Source: Jackrogersella multiformis (lineage: Eukaryota; Ascomycota; Sordariomycetes; Xylariales; Hypoxylaceae). From it: a stretch of 64,000 nucleotides of DNA. The stretch spans positions 4,836,001 to 4,900,000 of the forward strand of contig CADCXD010000001.1 of the NCBI GenBank assembly GCA_902806575.1, read 5' to 3'. Under the pieces are notes generated by a model. It was not told where the DNA came from. It was given only the letters and a program-made list of their open reading frames with translations, and did not search any database. Positions 1 through 13,000 of this stretch are shown here, piece after piece (position 1 is the first letter of the stretch; every line of letters starts with the position of its first letter). A program made the position numbers and the translations under genes.

Positions 1-3000
1 TATCTATAGATGGATAGAGAGAGAAAAAAAAAGTCTTCGATCATGGTTCATACTTCGATGTGTCATCATGGTACATTTATGTGCATATAAATAAGCCACA
101 TGTTTATCATAGCGGTACATGGCATGATGTATCGCCTCCCCCACGGCTTTCATGCCTATCGCTGTCACTAGGTATTGTACGTACTCCCTCTCTCTTCCCA
201 TGGGAATTTGGGGCTAGATAGTCAATTCATCAGGATACAGCCCACCACTCCGCCTTTCCACAAATTACGAACCAGCATATACTTACACTTGATGTACCGC
301 TCTCTATTTCATGAAACCGGCAAACGAGATCGACGGCTTCGTCAAAGGTTGGCTGAACATCGATTTACCGACGACGCAGTTTTCAGGGGCGCTAGCTGCG
401 AGGAGGCTGAATAGGTAGCAAGCCTAGCCAGGTACCCAAGCCATAGCTGAACAACACAGCGAATCAGAGACGCTCGGGCTCCCGAGGAGTCACCTGTCAT
501 TTATCACATCGCTTTTGCTTTTCTCCTGTCGCTGCAAGGTCTACGTGCCATCACCGCCAGCCCTAAACACCGAGCGTACATATGGTGGACCAGCCAACTC
601 GTCTATATGGATACTAGTACCTAGAGTACCTAGGCTAGTCCAAGCATTGCAATCGCAGCCCAGCCCAACAGAAAAAGGGGTGCCCATGTACATGCCTACA
701 CCTTCGGCTTCTACCCCAGGAAATCCCCAGCTAGCAACCTGGTCGGGCTGGGCCAGAATTGATACATACCCATAGGTCGCCGATGCTAGCTACTAATAGA
801 ACCCGAGGGCCTGGGACCAGACAGCCAGCTTTTACCACTAATCTGCATTTTCCATGGGGTGGTCCTGCAGGAACATACATAGATACGGGTCTAGTGCTGC
901 TGGCGCCGAGGTATTGGAGATTTACTACATAGCACTTACCTACCTTTGCTCACACACTATGTACCTACCTAGGTACGCCAGCTGATTTGGTCTCACATCC
1001 TACCCCCCTCTATCTATGTATCTACCTACGTAGTACTACCACGGAAATAAACAGCTAGTACGGCAGTCTAGTATTTGAACAGGGGTACAGGAGGCTGCAA
1101 GGTAGGTATGCCGAGTATTGCGTACTATAGAGAGCCGTACATCGTTCGGGTGGAAGCTGACGCGAAGCCTACCAAGGTACGTATAGAAGCTATGCTATGG
1201 TTCGTCGCTACTATGTACTCACATCAGAGCACGCCTATCACCGGGAGAAACGAATCCTTCTGGGATGGCTGAGGACAGCAGTTCCTCGGGGTACCTGTAT
1301 TCCGAGGGCTTGGGACGGCCGTAGGCGGCGTAACTAAGTTGCCATGTGGTAGCTCGGCAGGGACCTGCTCCGAACTGCTGACCCTAGCTCATCTGGCAGG
1401 ACGGATTGGTCGTCGTTAAGAGGGTGGACAAGGGAGGCATGAGGCGGCTTACCCTACCCCCCCTACCCCCCGGATGATTTGTCAATGGCCAAGCAGCCAA
1501 TGACTTTTCCGGCATAGCACCTGTGCCGACTTAGGTAAGTATGTATGAAGACCATCTAGTTATTATTCAGCATATCTACTAGCTCAGGACGAGGAATCAA
1601 GATCCGAAAAGAGGTGAATACCAAGAGTCCTGCGGATCGCCAATTTCTCCATCACGCCAACAGCCTCGATGTTGTTGACGTCTGCCACCAAAGTGACACG
1701 ACGCACCCTCTTACACAAGTATGTACCTAAGGTATCCCAACCCTTGACACCTTACCAGTCGTAAGCCGCCCAATGCCCGTACCCTTGGGACCATCCCATC
1801 TGCCCCATGGACACGGTATCCCCGTTTAGGAACGAGGCATGTACATACCTACCTAATCTCCTATCTTACTCAGATGGCGCGATAATACGCCCTAAACCCG
1901 ACTCGTGTAGGCATGTACATAGGCACGACTTAACTAGACTAGCAGTAGATATCCGGGGCGCTGGAGCCGAGATCGGCAGCTCTGCATATCACGCACATAG
2001 TAGATAGGAGCCGTACCATAGTTATCAAATTTGTTAATATACACTATACATACATCATATGTACATGCAGACATTGTATAAGGCGTACCATAACAATTTC
2101 CGCTACTCTGACATAAGAACGACAAACTAGGCGGACGAGGCGGACAATGATGACATACACACATAAGACTTGAGATGAAAAGGGAAATTAGCTACTGTAA
2201 GCGTCAGTCTAAGAGTATGCTACTGCGATAGTCTCTATCAGAATATGGAATATAATATAGCACAATAGGAAGGGAAGGGCGAGAAGATCTTAAGCTAGGT
2301 TAATAAGTTAGTCCGTAACAGTATTTGCTTGTAAGGCCCGAACCGTCGTCCCAAGGCCGTAGTCGACGGTAGTGCGGCTGAGGAAGCTATGGCTCATCTC
2401 CGTACCTACCTAGGTAAGTATGAATACATTAGTAGCAATAGATGCCTAGGATACTTACTAGAATCAAGAAATGCTTTAGCTTGTCTTAGAAAACGAGCTG
2501 TATAACGCCCGTGTCGGTTAACAAATCTCACCTGGAAACAACAAACATTGGCTTATTTACCGAGATAGTCATTCTAGATTAAGTATTCTATTATAGCTAG
2601 GTAGGTAGATATCGTTGGCTTGCCGATCTGTTACTAAAGAGTCTATAGCCTCGCAAACTACTAACAGTTTCAAATTTATATATGTAATCAAGATGATTAC
2701 AGAGCAAATATTGCTTACAACTTAAGCACCGCTCAGGTACCTACTACATAAGTACTTCCTTACTCGAAAAGGTACCCCGGCGTTGACAAATAGAGAATGC
2801 ACCTGCCTAGTTGGGCGGGTTGCATATATCTCACGCGTGCTCTGCAGGGTTCCGTGTGGGTGGGACACCCTGTCTCACTCGCAAAGCCACGTGCGGAGAG
2901 ACCAGGGGGGAGGAGGGGACGGCTGACCCCCATGCTGCTCATCCCATCCTTCGTTCTACATACCTAGTAGCTACCGTAGGGATTCGTTAATAGGCGAGAT

Positions 3001-6000
3001 ACCAAAAGCGAAAGTTGTGGCTGCTAGCCTTGCTCCCTAGCAACGATCAACAAATAATCCGATAATACGATGATTCCGCTGCCGACATCCTATTCTACTC
3101 GCCCGGGGCGTGATCTACGTAATCCTCGTGTGCCGACTGGACCTATGCCGATAGCATACGAAGCCGAGACATGTATAGACGGCGAAACGGTTGTGTTCCT
3201 ATCCGTTATCACGTGAAAGGCCTGGATAGCCACGAGGTCGTGTATGTCTCGCCTGTAGGACGTCGATCATCAAGCAGGCTCTCGGAGGCTACTCGGGCGC
3301 TTGAGTAGCGCCGATGAGGTTATGGATGCACGAGAAAGACCTGACGTATCATTATACCAATTTTTAGTGCTGGAGACCAGACCCGCAGGCGAAGGAGTCT
3401 GCATCAGATAGGAGTGCAGCGGTATCGCGTGCAAGCCCTGATACCCTCTGGTTTGCGGTTCGGCGGCGGCGGCGGCGGCCTCATGCGTGGAGGTTAGCTG
3501 CTTCGGACCTCCTGAAGACAGCCTCACCAGAGAAACTGGAATTGTCGTATGGGAGGGTGTGTGGCTGCTGATGTCAGAGGGGAAATTGGACTGCCGAGAG
3601 GTTTGAAGGGGTTGCAACGCAGGCACTGGATGCCACGTTTTTTTTGTTACGAAAGGGAGGGTTGCACACATGGAATCCTTCGTGTGTTCATCACCAATTG
3701 GGGGCGTTCGTAACCTAGGTACCCGCGATAATGGTCGGCACACGGAGGATAGCTGAAGGATTCGAAATGTCTTATCGTCATACCTACTACTATATGCATG
3801 CATTGTTACTGTAACGGCGGTCGACACGCTACGGAGACCGTGCCGCAACGGAGACCGGATATCTGGAAGTAATGATACCCACCGAAGATGAAGAGGTCGC
3901 GAGGTGGACGACTCCTTTTGGGAAACATTCATGTTAGCTTGCATCGACGTAGAAAGGTTCCGTGTTTTCGAAGAGATTGGGTGCCATCGCCTGGCTAGAC
4001 GTCGTATCAGATCCGCACAGCCATCAGCCAATGCTGCAAATTGACTGGCTGGTTTGTCTCCAGCTGGAAAACCATTGCTACCGTAAGCATTCTCCTGCAG
4101 ATACTGCCACGTGTATGCACGCAAGAGAAGCCTTCTGGAAGGTTTCCTCGAAGGTCGTAATGAAGGAGCATACTGATTGATCTTTGCAACCCCCCTTAGA
4201 CTTGTAGCAACTCTCCAAATCAGGGTTCAGGGACATATTTATTTTTCTTGCGGAGATGAATTAATCTAGACCATGCTGGTCCATTCCTTCGTCTCTGGAA
4301 AGTCTTACCTGGAGAATTTTATCCCATAAAACTCCTACAGAGATCCGTGATTTGTTAGATAGATGTGATCAGGATGTTTCCGAATGGCTCGTCAAATTAT
4401 CGGATAGATTAAGAGAGCGGGTCAATTCCGACCCGGCTCCGTTTCTTCTAGAGTTACTGATCTGGATCTCGCGGCATTGACTCACCAATCTCGAGAGGAT
4501 TCTTAAGTCCTTGGCAGGGACAGAGGAACAGGCACCGGCACCGTGTTGCCTTTACAATGTTATGTTATCTACTGCCAACTGTGCATAACTATGACATAAC
4601 TCTTAAGTTAAGTCGTTAGGATGGCGATCCTTCTAGACTATTGTTTCGTCAGTCAATAGGCTCTAAGTGGAAGCATGGGTTTGGAATATCTAAGATTGAG
4701 ATCATAGGGAGCAAAGTGCCGGCAAGGCTGCATCTGCCGACGAAGGAATTGGCATTAAACTTACCTTTCATCGTCGTCATAGCAACACGATCGTGATAAT
4801 ATATATAAATATACCCAATGTATATATTATAGACGAGGTCATTACATAGTAGAGATCTCGGGTGCCAAGGCTCGAGTTGTGTTGTAGATGTATGTATTGG
4901 CTCAAATAAACGATTCTATACGAAAGGTGAAAAACCTCGCTCGTGTGAAATTGCAAAGCCACACATTGCTACCTACCTAGGTAGGTACATAGCAATGTCA
5001 AAAACTAGTGTAGTGCAGGTAAGATAATAACAATGCTACGTTACCGACTAAGGGACACCGCCTAATGCGCCCCTATGGGATGACCGAAGAAGCTAAAGAC
5101 GGCATTGGCAAAAATTGGCGAGAAAGAAATATGTAAGTCTACTATTACATGGTAAATAAGTTTACTATTTATTACATGGTAAATAAGTTTACTATTTATT
5201 ACATGGTAAATAAGGCTACTATTACACTACATGGTACACTACCTAGGTAGCTAAATGAAGAGATCCTGGGGAAGAATATTCTGTACCTACCTGGCAGCTG
5301 CCTGGGTACTATGTAAGTAATGGATACCTATATCTTATATGCAACTGCCTTGGAAAGGTCCGTGAACAGTGGCTGTGACTTCCAGCAGCTTGGTTATTAA
5401 TTTAAGAAGCCTACTCCTACCAGCCGTACTAACCGTATTCATATGACATAATAATGTAATTTCAGCCCTATGAATGTTAAAGGGTAAAGAAGTATTACAG
5501 TATCTACCTAGCTAGGCTGCTCGGGTCTTTTGGATTTGTATCCATAGCGTTCATAAATAATGCCATATCAGCCCTGAGGTACCTAGGGATGTCAGATTCA
5601 CAATTATGGACACAACTAAGGATCCACATCGCTGGTTTCGAATTCGCAAATCATTTAGCAGGAGAGCGCCAAGTCTTCTGATTCTCATCTCATTTCACAT
5701 CATCGTATGGACCAGAATGGAAATGTTCTCGAAGCAATTTCCGACATTGTATCAGAGACAATGCGTTTTTATGCAAGCCCTTCTTGAAGTCTTGAACAAA
5801 GAGTTTTCAGACTCTTCACACATCCAATTAACTTAAGGATGCGTTTCATAAGCAAATGACCCCTAGAGAGGGGACTGGTTCTTATTCGCCTGTTTGCGAT
5901 GCAGCACATAGGTACATAGTACACTACTATTAACTGGCTAGGTACCTACCTAAGGGACCAAGATATGAAATTGCTTGCAGCGAATAAAATGCCATTCTTA

Positions 6001-9000
6001 CCGCGATTGTCACTCAGACGCGAACTGCCTATTTACCAGTTCCCTTATCTTGTCACAAGCGTTAGCTGCCTATGTAGTTACCGGATACCAGATATACTAG
6101 ATACCTCTAGCAAACGAACAAGTGAACACAGCATATGGAGGTTACGACGCAAGTGCGCAAAAAGAGTGCCTAATGTGCCTTGATATCCCTCGTGACGCAT
6201 CCCGCGGGGTTAAGTTGCGTCGCATTCGATTCTACAAGCTGCGCCATGTGGACGGTGGAAGCTCTCATGAGTCAAGCGAAAACGAACCGCGTGTTTTCGG
6301 TCGGTCGCGAAGCCTGACCGAGAGCGAGCCCATTGCTACTTACCTGAAATACCGAGTGATGCCCTAGGCTGCCGCTAGTTAATTTGATACCTAGGAATTA
6401 ATCTATCCCCCTTGCGGATACCTACCACGGGACGGGCGGCACTGCTACGGCTCCGAGTTTTATCGAATCTGAAGCGACTTCGGTGTTGGTCAAATTAAAA
6501 CAGGGCTTCTAAGTCCGATGGCCTTGTGAGCCCTGTGACAAATACCTTGGCTGCCAGGCTGCTTAGGTAGATATCATTGTGACAACTGGCTACGACGGCT
6601 TTGGGCAGTAATATATTCCCATGTCTTGTTGCCTTGTTAATAAGGAGTGCTGTCATGACATATTCCTTACTTAACTAGTCTACATAAGTTGGGTTGTTAT
6701 TAAACACCTAGGTATGCATGTGCTTTAATGATGTGATCGATCTGTCAATCTAAGGTATTATGAGCATTCGTGCGATAAGCGACGATGGGGGTTTGCGGAG
6801 ATCTGCGGACTTTAGTGATTATTAAAGAGCCATATATCCGCGCCGAAAAGTAATAGTCAGAGATTATATAGATAGTAGCGATCATCAATGAAAATCGTCA
6901 AATTTTATTGATTACTTACCTACTATGATGCCATGTATACGAATCGTGGATGAATCATACTATATTATCTTAGCGTTGAGGATAAATGAAGAAAGCCGGA
7001 ATATGTTTGCCTTCGGCGTTATGGTTTCGCCTTGCGATGGAAATATGTTACGAAGCGGCGTAATTATTAATCATCCCCGACTGCCGGCAAGGTTAGCCTG
7101 ACTTTCAAGGTTGAGTACCTTGCTGTATTATGTCAACTACCTAGGCAAGTACTTATGTACCTAGGTAGTAGTTATGCTGAACAATCCCGACACAGATCCG
7201 ATTCATCAGCAATCCATAGTATTCATTAGTAGCACGTAGAATATGTACCTAAGATACCTAGGTAAGTAATATTGCCAATTGGCAAGATGTATTGCAAGCC
7301 AAGCTAGTATTACCTACCCGAGTAGGTACCTATGTAGGTAGAAAGAAAGAAATATGCTACTTAATTTCAATGCTTACCTGATATAGTCTTTATAATAGTG
7401 TACAATAATGTAACTTATGCAAATATTATGCTGTATCATTTGATGTCATACATAATTATGACCCGGTGGCTCAGCAGCCCTTTTTCAGTATTCGTTTAGG
7501 AATATGAATACCGAACATGAGCGCGAATCCGAAAGCGAATCTGGTGCTACCGTAGTTCATCATAGTGTACTATATACTAGGTAGGTAGCGGTCTACACAA
7601 CTACTAGGTAGTAGCTACGTTATTATTATGTGCGTATGTGCGTATGTGTGCGGTGTCAATGGTAGAGCGACAATCCGGTCAGCAGTCAAGATTCCGACTT
7701 TCCAGATGGTCATAGTGTAGTCTTTTGATATAAGACACGGCATACATACACTCGCATCTCACCCCTGCTCGCAAATGGATGCTTGGTCTTGGTTGAACAA
7801 TGAACTGAATGACTGACATGACTCCGATGACCAACAGGTATATGATGGCTACACGTAGAAAGCTAAGGATACGGAGGTAGCGGGTTAAGAGGATAGAAAA
7901 TGCGGGCGGAGTACCTAGAATGCGATGCGGGCTTATGATTTAATGACTTTAACTGCGATTCGATAATTTTGTGCAAGCATGATATTGTCTTGGCCCCGAC
8001 TAATACGCATAAGTGTACACTACACACACATGTGTGGGCTCTGTGGAGGTATCTAGGTAGCACGGTACTTTTTATTGCGGTGAGAGGACCGACTTACGTG
8101 CATCGCAGTCTCGCATTTGTGTAAGAACGAGCAGGGGTTAAGGGGTGGCTTTGTTGCCTTGTTCGTTGATGTACCAAGCGTACCTAAGTACCTTAGATAG
8201 GTACCTAGGTACGTATCGACAGGGAGAATTGATATGAATTGTACCGTACAGATCCGTACCTACCGGGGACTTGTACTGCCACGCGCTTTCCATTACGAAT
8301 GATCCGAACCCCCGTCAATCCGTTTAAGCCCGAGCAAAAGTCCATTCGTTAGACCCCCATCGCATTTATTACAACTCGATACGTCTGTGTGTATATGTGG
8401 AAGTGAGTGGATGTCATGTACACCTGTCTATCGGTTTGGAAGTCAAGCACATTAGATGATCTTGTCAGCCGATATATTACAAAAGAAGGCCCTCTCGCCC
8501 CTATCCCTTGTCCAGTTCCTGATCTCAGCTTCGAATATATCCATATCATATCCCAATTCCTATTCCCATTCCCACTCTAACCCGTTAGCCATCTTCAACT
8601 ACCTATACCAGGAAGTAAAACAATCTACCTATTCACACGATATCTACCAAGGTTAAACCACCTATTACTTGTATCAAGTCATATCGAGAACCATATTCCA
8701 ATAGCTCGAGAGATCCTAAGATCGTGGCACGGTCCGGATTTAATATTGTCTGTCTATCAACTTTCGAGACTTGCTTTGCCCAGAGGTACCCAGGTACCTA
8801 TACAGGTACATTACAATTACGCAGATACTAGGTATTACCACAGGCAACAGCAACCTTCCAACGCAACACACTTACAACTCCACACCGCAAGCCTCGAATC
8901 TCACAAAGGCGGTCGGTAGCGGTACCACGTACCATTGTATCTTCGTACCTGGAAAAGAGCCCCCCCGCCCTGCGCCCAACGCGGACAACTAGGTATTACA

Positions 9001-9225
9001 CAGGGTTGTTACAACCCATACCCCTGCCGAAAAAAAGTTCAACGATCATAATTGCACATAAAAGACAAGGCCTCGCTGTTTGGTCATTGCTTCCTACCCT
9101 TGGCCGGAAATCGGTGCCTGACTCACACAACACAACGAAAAATAATTATCATTATTGCCTGCCTATTGCACCATATCTACTACAAAACACACACACATAC
9201 ATTGACCAGTATCACATAATACAAA
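1..9225. other. Long intergenic region, no supported gene
   Basis: No open frame here has family resemblance, convincing length or a plausible ATG. The longest frame (minus strand, 4124-3270) opens at TTG, and its first ATG lies well inside. The region holds many copies of the TACCTAGGTA-type palindrome (for example near 970, 2405, 4972, 5241, 7150, 7255, 7320 and 8200) and a 27-bp tandem repeat near 5138-5214, listed separately. The last kilobase is probably the promoter and 5' leader of the ECM13-like gene. Confidence 0.6.
5138..5214. repeat. 27-bp tandem repeat, about three copies
   Basis: The unit reads TTTACTATTTATTACATGG followed by TAAATAAG. Two complete identical copies occupy 5161-5187 and 5188-5214. 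A shortened copy precedes them from about 5138, and a decayed piece follows to about 5235. AT-rich minisatellite in non-coding DNA; no coding or regulatory role can be read from it. Confidence 0.9.
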
Positions 9226-10029
9226 ATGGTTGCTACAGCCTCATCGTCTCCCTTCCACTCCACCTCACACCATCCATACTCATCATCACCACCACAACGG
9301 AAGAAGATGTCTGTCACTCAGACATACCTCCTAGCTCACAAGGCACGGGCTAAGCTCTCTAACGAAGCTGCCCGTCCTGACCACAACCTTCGCCTCCTTG
9401 TCGGACACGCCAATCTGTTGGATTCGTTGATGCTAGACCTCGCCGAGGCCGAGCGGGAGCAAGAGAGCTGGTTCAACCAATCCGTACGAGGAGCCACACC
9501 CAAGGCCGAAGAGAGACACGTGCAATGGGCACAGAGCACTGCCGTGGATGACGACTGGGAAGCAGACTCCTCCGACTCGGAGAGTGAGACGGACGACGAA
9601 GAAGACGAGGACGTGGAGATGGCAGACGCAGTACCACTAAGACGGATACCTTCCAACATCGTCGTACCGCCAGCTTCTCCCCAATTGTACACAATGGAGG
9701 AGGATGACGAGGACTTCGAGGACGACGACGAAGACTACGACGCCTTAACTCTCACCCGATCACCTTCACACTCGGTAGCATCGTTAACATCACCACCCGA
9801 ACTGGAGCACGACTCGGACTCTTCAGAAGATGAGGCAATGCCTCCGTCACCTCCTATCGCATCGATACCTACATTCTCAGAGAAACAGGGGGAGGCCACA
9901 ATAACAACCAAGTACTACGACTCGAGGCAAGATGAAGAAGAGGACAATAAAGCGGATTTCTACAGCGAAGGATACTACCTACCGCCACGGAACCCATCAC
10001 GAATAGTATCCACAATATCGGTCTACTAG
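9226..10029 (+). CDS. Acidic ECM13-like conserved fungal protein
   Basis: Single-exon protein of 267 aa. Residues about 28-85 form a basic/helical block with the signature T-Y-L-L-A-H-K-A-R-x-K-L, then L-R-x-L-V-G-H-A-N-L-L-D, then a stretch ending W-F-N-Q. I recognise this block from fungal proteins related to yeast ECM13/YJR115W, a family of unknown biochemical role; ECM13 was named from a cell-wall mutant screen. The rest is disordered, with long runs of Asp, Glu and Ser, and ends in a conserved-looking tail containing G-Y-Y-L-P. Two starts are possible: the ATG at 9226, used here, and an in-frame ATG at 9307 just before the conserved block. The residues between are low-complexity Ser/His/Pro, so the shorter form may be the main product. 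No intron is needed. The coding call is firm; the family name is moderate. Confidence 0.75.
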   Translation: MVATASSSPFHSTSHHPYSSSPPQRKKMSVTQTYLLAHKARAKLSNEAARPDHNLRLLVGHANLLDSLMLDLAEAEREQESWFNQSVRGATPKAEERHVQWAQSTAVDDDWEADSSDSESETDDEEDEDVEMADAVPLRRIPSNIVVPPASPQLYTMEEDDEDFEDDDEDYDALTLTRSPSHSVASLTSPPELEHDSDSSEDEAMPPSPPIASIPTFSEKQGEATITTKYYDSRQDEEEDNKADFYSEGYYLPPRNPSRIVSTISVY

Positions 10030-13000
10030 GAGGATTGTCTTGCTACTTGTTAATATTCATGACTTGCATCAGCATCGGGTCTGGGTTGACATAATGTGAT
10101 TTCTTCATCTGCATCTGGGCGGCGTTTCAAAATACCAATAGCGACATGGCATTTTTCGAGCGCGAGCGACTTGATTTTGAATCTTTCTTTCCTCTTTCTT
10201 TTTGTTGTCTCATTACGATTATCTGAGGAGGATACATAGGGTCGGGTATTACCGCAGCCTAGAACCAGCCTGGGCATTCGCATTGGGAGGATATGTCACC
10301 GCTCACAGGATTTTTTCTATTGGACGACTATTGGAGGTGTATTACCGAATGCGGTAAACAGCACATTGGACTGGACTTAGCGGGGCTGTTTCGCTCCCTG
10401 GTTTTTCAACCCGCACACGCATACGCATGCGAATGTATGCATACTCGGGTTGGGATCTCCAAGGTCGAGTGGAACACATACATGTTGGCCTCGCTTCACC
10501 GAATTTCAATTACTAAGGTAGCAAAGGCTCAGAAACGCTGCAATAAGCAGTTTGAAGCCAACCAATAAAAAATAAAAATAATTAGTCAAACATTACTACC
10601 TCCGATATGCAAGTGATCAGTTGCCTCGTGGATGTTTTCGACTATATTATTGTCACATGATTACATAAACAGCACGGTAGTTTATCTATTTGATCTAGAT
10701 TCCTTAGCCCGTCGAGTCATGCGCGATGGACTTGGAAGGAATAAAACTAACCCGTGTGTGCCGCGATATCGGTAATCTACCTATACACTACACAACTTTG
10801 ATTCATCATCACACACGCGCCCACGCTCACGATGCCGAGGTGGGATGCGGATCTTACTAACTCGCTACACATCGAGAGAATCAAGACCTACACTAGATAT
10901 GTACTACACTAGTATAGTAATCGAATCGAAATCTACGGAATTCCATCCTAACTTGCCTATCTAATACATACTACATTCCTTACCTAAGTACACACCAAGG
11001 TAAAGTAACTATTGTACGAGTCGGCTTAAAAATACCATTTGTGACGGAAAGATGGGATTCGGAGCGATGATAAACCCCGCGTTAGTGCCGGTTTCCGAAT
11101 CTTGGGAATCTTGGGCCTTTTTGTTGCTGTCGGGTTAGCTTACTAACGTAAAAGTCCGGTCCGGCGCATAATAACAAAAAAAGGACCCTGATTAAAACAA
11201 AGGGCTTTATGAAACATGATACCTGATGATGACGATTGCACGCATTGGCGATGAGAATGTTAACGAAGTCGGGTTGGAATCGAATCGAACCCTGATTGTT
11301 AATTATTAATTGATGCTTTTCATTGTTACCGAGATATGCATTATTCACTAGGTAGGTACTTACTCAAGGACGGCTAGGATAAGTAAATGAGGAAATAATT
11401 GCGTCCGTAACGCCATAATATCCGAGGCATATCGGAATCATGGGAAATAAGAACATGATGACAGACATCCATGACATGACTGACAACAAAGACTTAGTTG
11501 GGCATGGTACCAAAGTACGGAGGTACGAAGTATAGGAGATCCTCGCCTAACTACCCCTGTCCGGCCTCTTAATTGGGTAGCGAGTCGCGGGCTTTTTTCA
11601 ACTCTTCACAAGTAGTGTAGTTTTATTTTATTTTACCAGGTAGGTACTACGTAGGTATTGACTCCTGAACATCAGGCAGACAGAATAACCTTGGAAGTTT
11701 GAGGCTTCGGCTGATTAACACATCCAGTGGCCTTGGCACCTGGTACTTCGGTACCTCACTTCCTTCCCTTCGGCAGCCTTTGCCCGCCGTAACGGGGGAC
11801 CGTGCACAGGGCAAAGGAAGGCACTGGGACCTTGTCGTCGGGTCGTCGGGTGATAAATTTTTGGGGGGTTCTTTTTTTCAATCTGAGATCCACCATACAA
11901 GGTCTACCGGACGCTAACCGGAAAGCGACTAGCTCGGGCTTTAGGTCCCAGGTGAAAGAATCCCAACTGTCTGGGCTTCCCGCGAGCAGAGCCAAGAGCC
12001 AGAAAGTTAAAAGACCGTTTGTCGTCCAATCACATCCTGCCGCGACCTCTAGGGCGGAAAAAGGCTACACTAGACTGGGCTAGCTTTAGCTGAGCCCGGG
12101 CCTGCCCTGTGACTGTGACACTCCCCACAATCTCGTTTACCGTTCTCCCGTTGTACATAGTACCGTAATTCGTACTGGTGGCGCGGGTATCCCTATCCCT
12201 GGGCCGGCTGGAAAGAAGGAAAGAAATAAAGAAAATACCTATGCTAGGTACTTAGATAACGAAACTAATGTGGATATTTTGCATCTCGCTTCTTCTATGA
12301 ATTTTTCTTTTCTTTTTCCCCTTTCTACGATAGCCTTGTGCTGGAGCTCGAGACCCCGCCAACCTGGGCTCTTCCAAATTCCTCGTCCGGTCTTGAGTCA
12401 TTGCTACGGATCATCTGGTACCGCTGGTTCGGAGCAGGCTTATCTAGTGTACTGTACTGTACATACCTGGGTTTAGGATCCCCCCTTCCGAACGCTACGT
12501 CGTTTCTCCTCATCTGGTTTGCAGGGTCTAGAGCACCCAAGGGCCACGATGCGGTCGAGCTGCGGGAATGTATCTAATAGGCAATTTAGACAAGTAGGTA
12601 CCGTCTTCAGGGCAGATATGGGAGTCGGGACCCCTACTGTGTGCTGGGCTGAACCCGTCAAATCTCAATGAATTATCTTGCGGATATGCTTTCCTCGCAT
12701 CCGGGACGATCTCCAGAACAGCAAACTCTACACCGTCAGCGCCGCCGGCCTGGTAGACTAGCTAGGTAGGTAGGCACTATGTAAGTAGGGCATGTATTAA
12801 GTAGGCACCTAATCTAATGTAGCTCCGATCTTAGGAGCTGTTTAGCGAGGGGAGGCGCTCTTTGCATCCATATCGTTCCTCGTCATCAATTGCCCTATCA
12901 TCTCTTAGAACCCGAGAAGAGCTGTCAGTACGATAAGCTCTATCCGTCCCCGAAGAGGAAAGGCAGCGGAGAAGCACGATCTCGTTCGATGACGGCGCTG

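Noticed and set aside
3270..4124. 284-codon open frame on the minus strand
   Set aside because: It opens at TTG, the first ATG is about 55 codons in, the residues look random, an alanine run comes from a GGC repeat, and overlapping frames exist on the other strand.
11699..12083. Overlapping frames of 60-93 codons on both strands
   Set aside because: Mutually antisense, short, without resemblance or splice partners.
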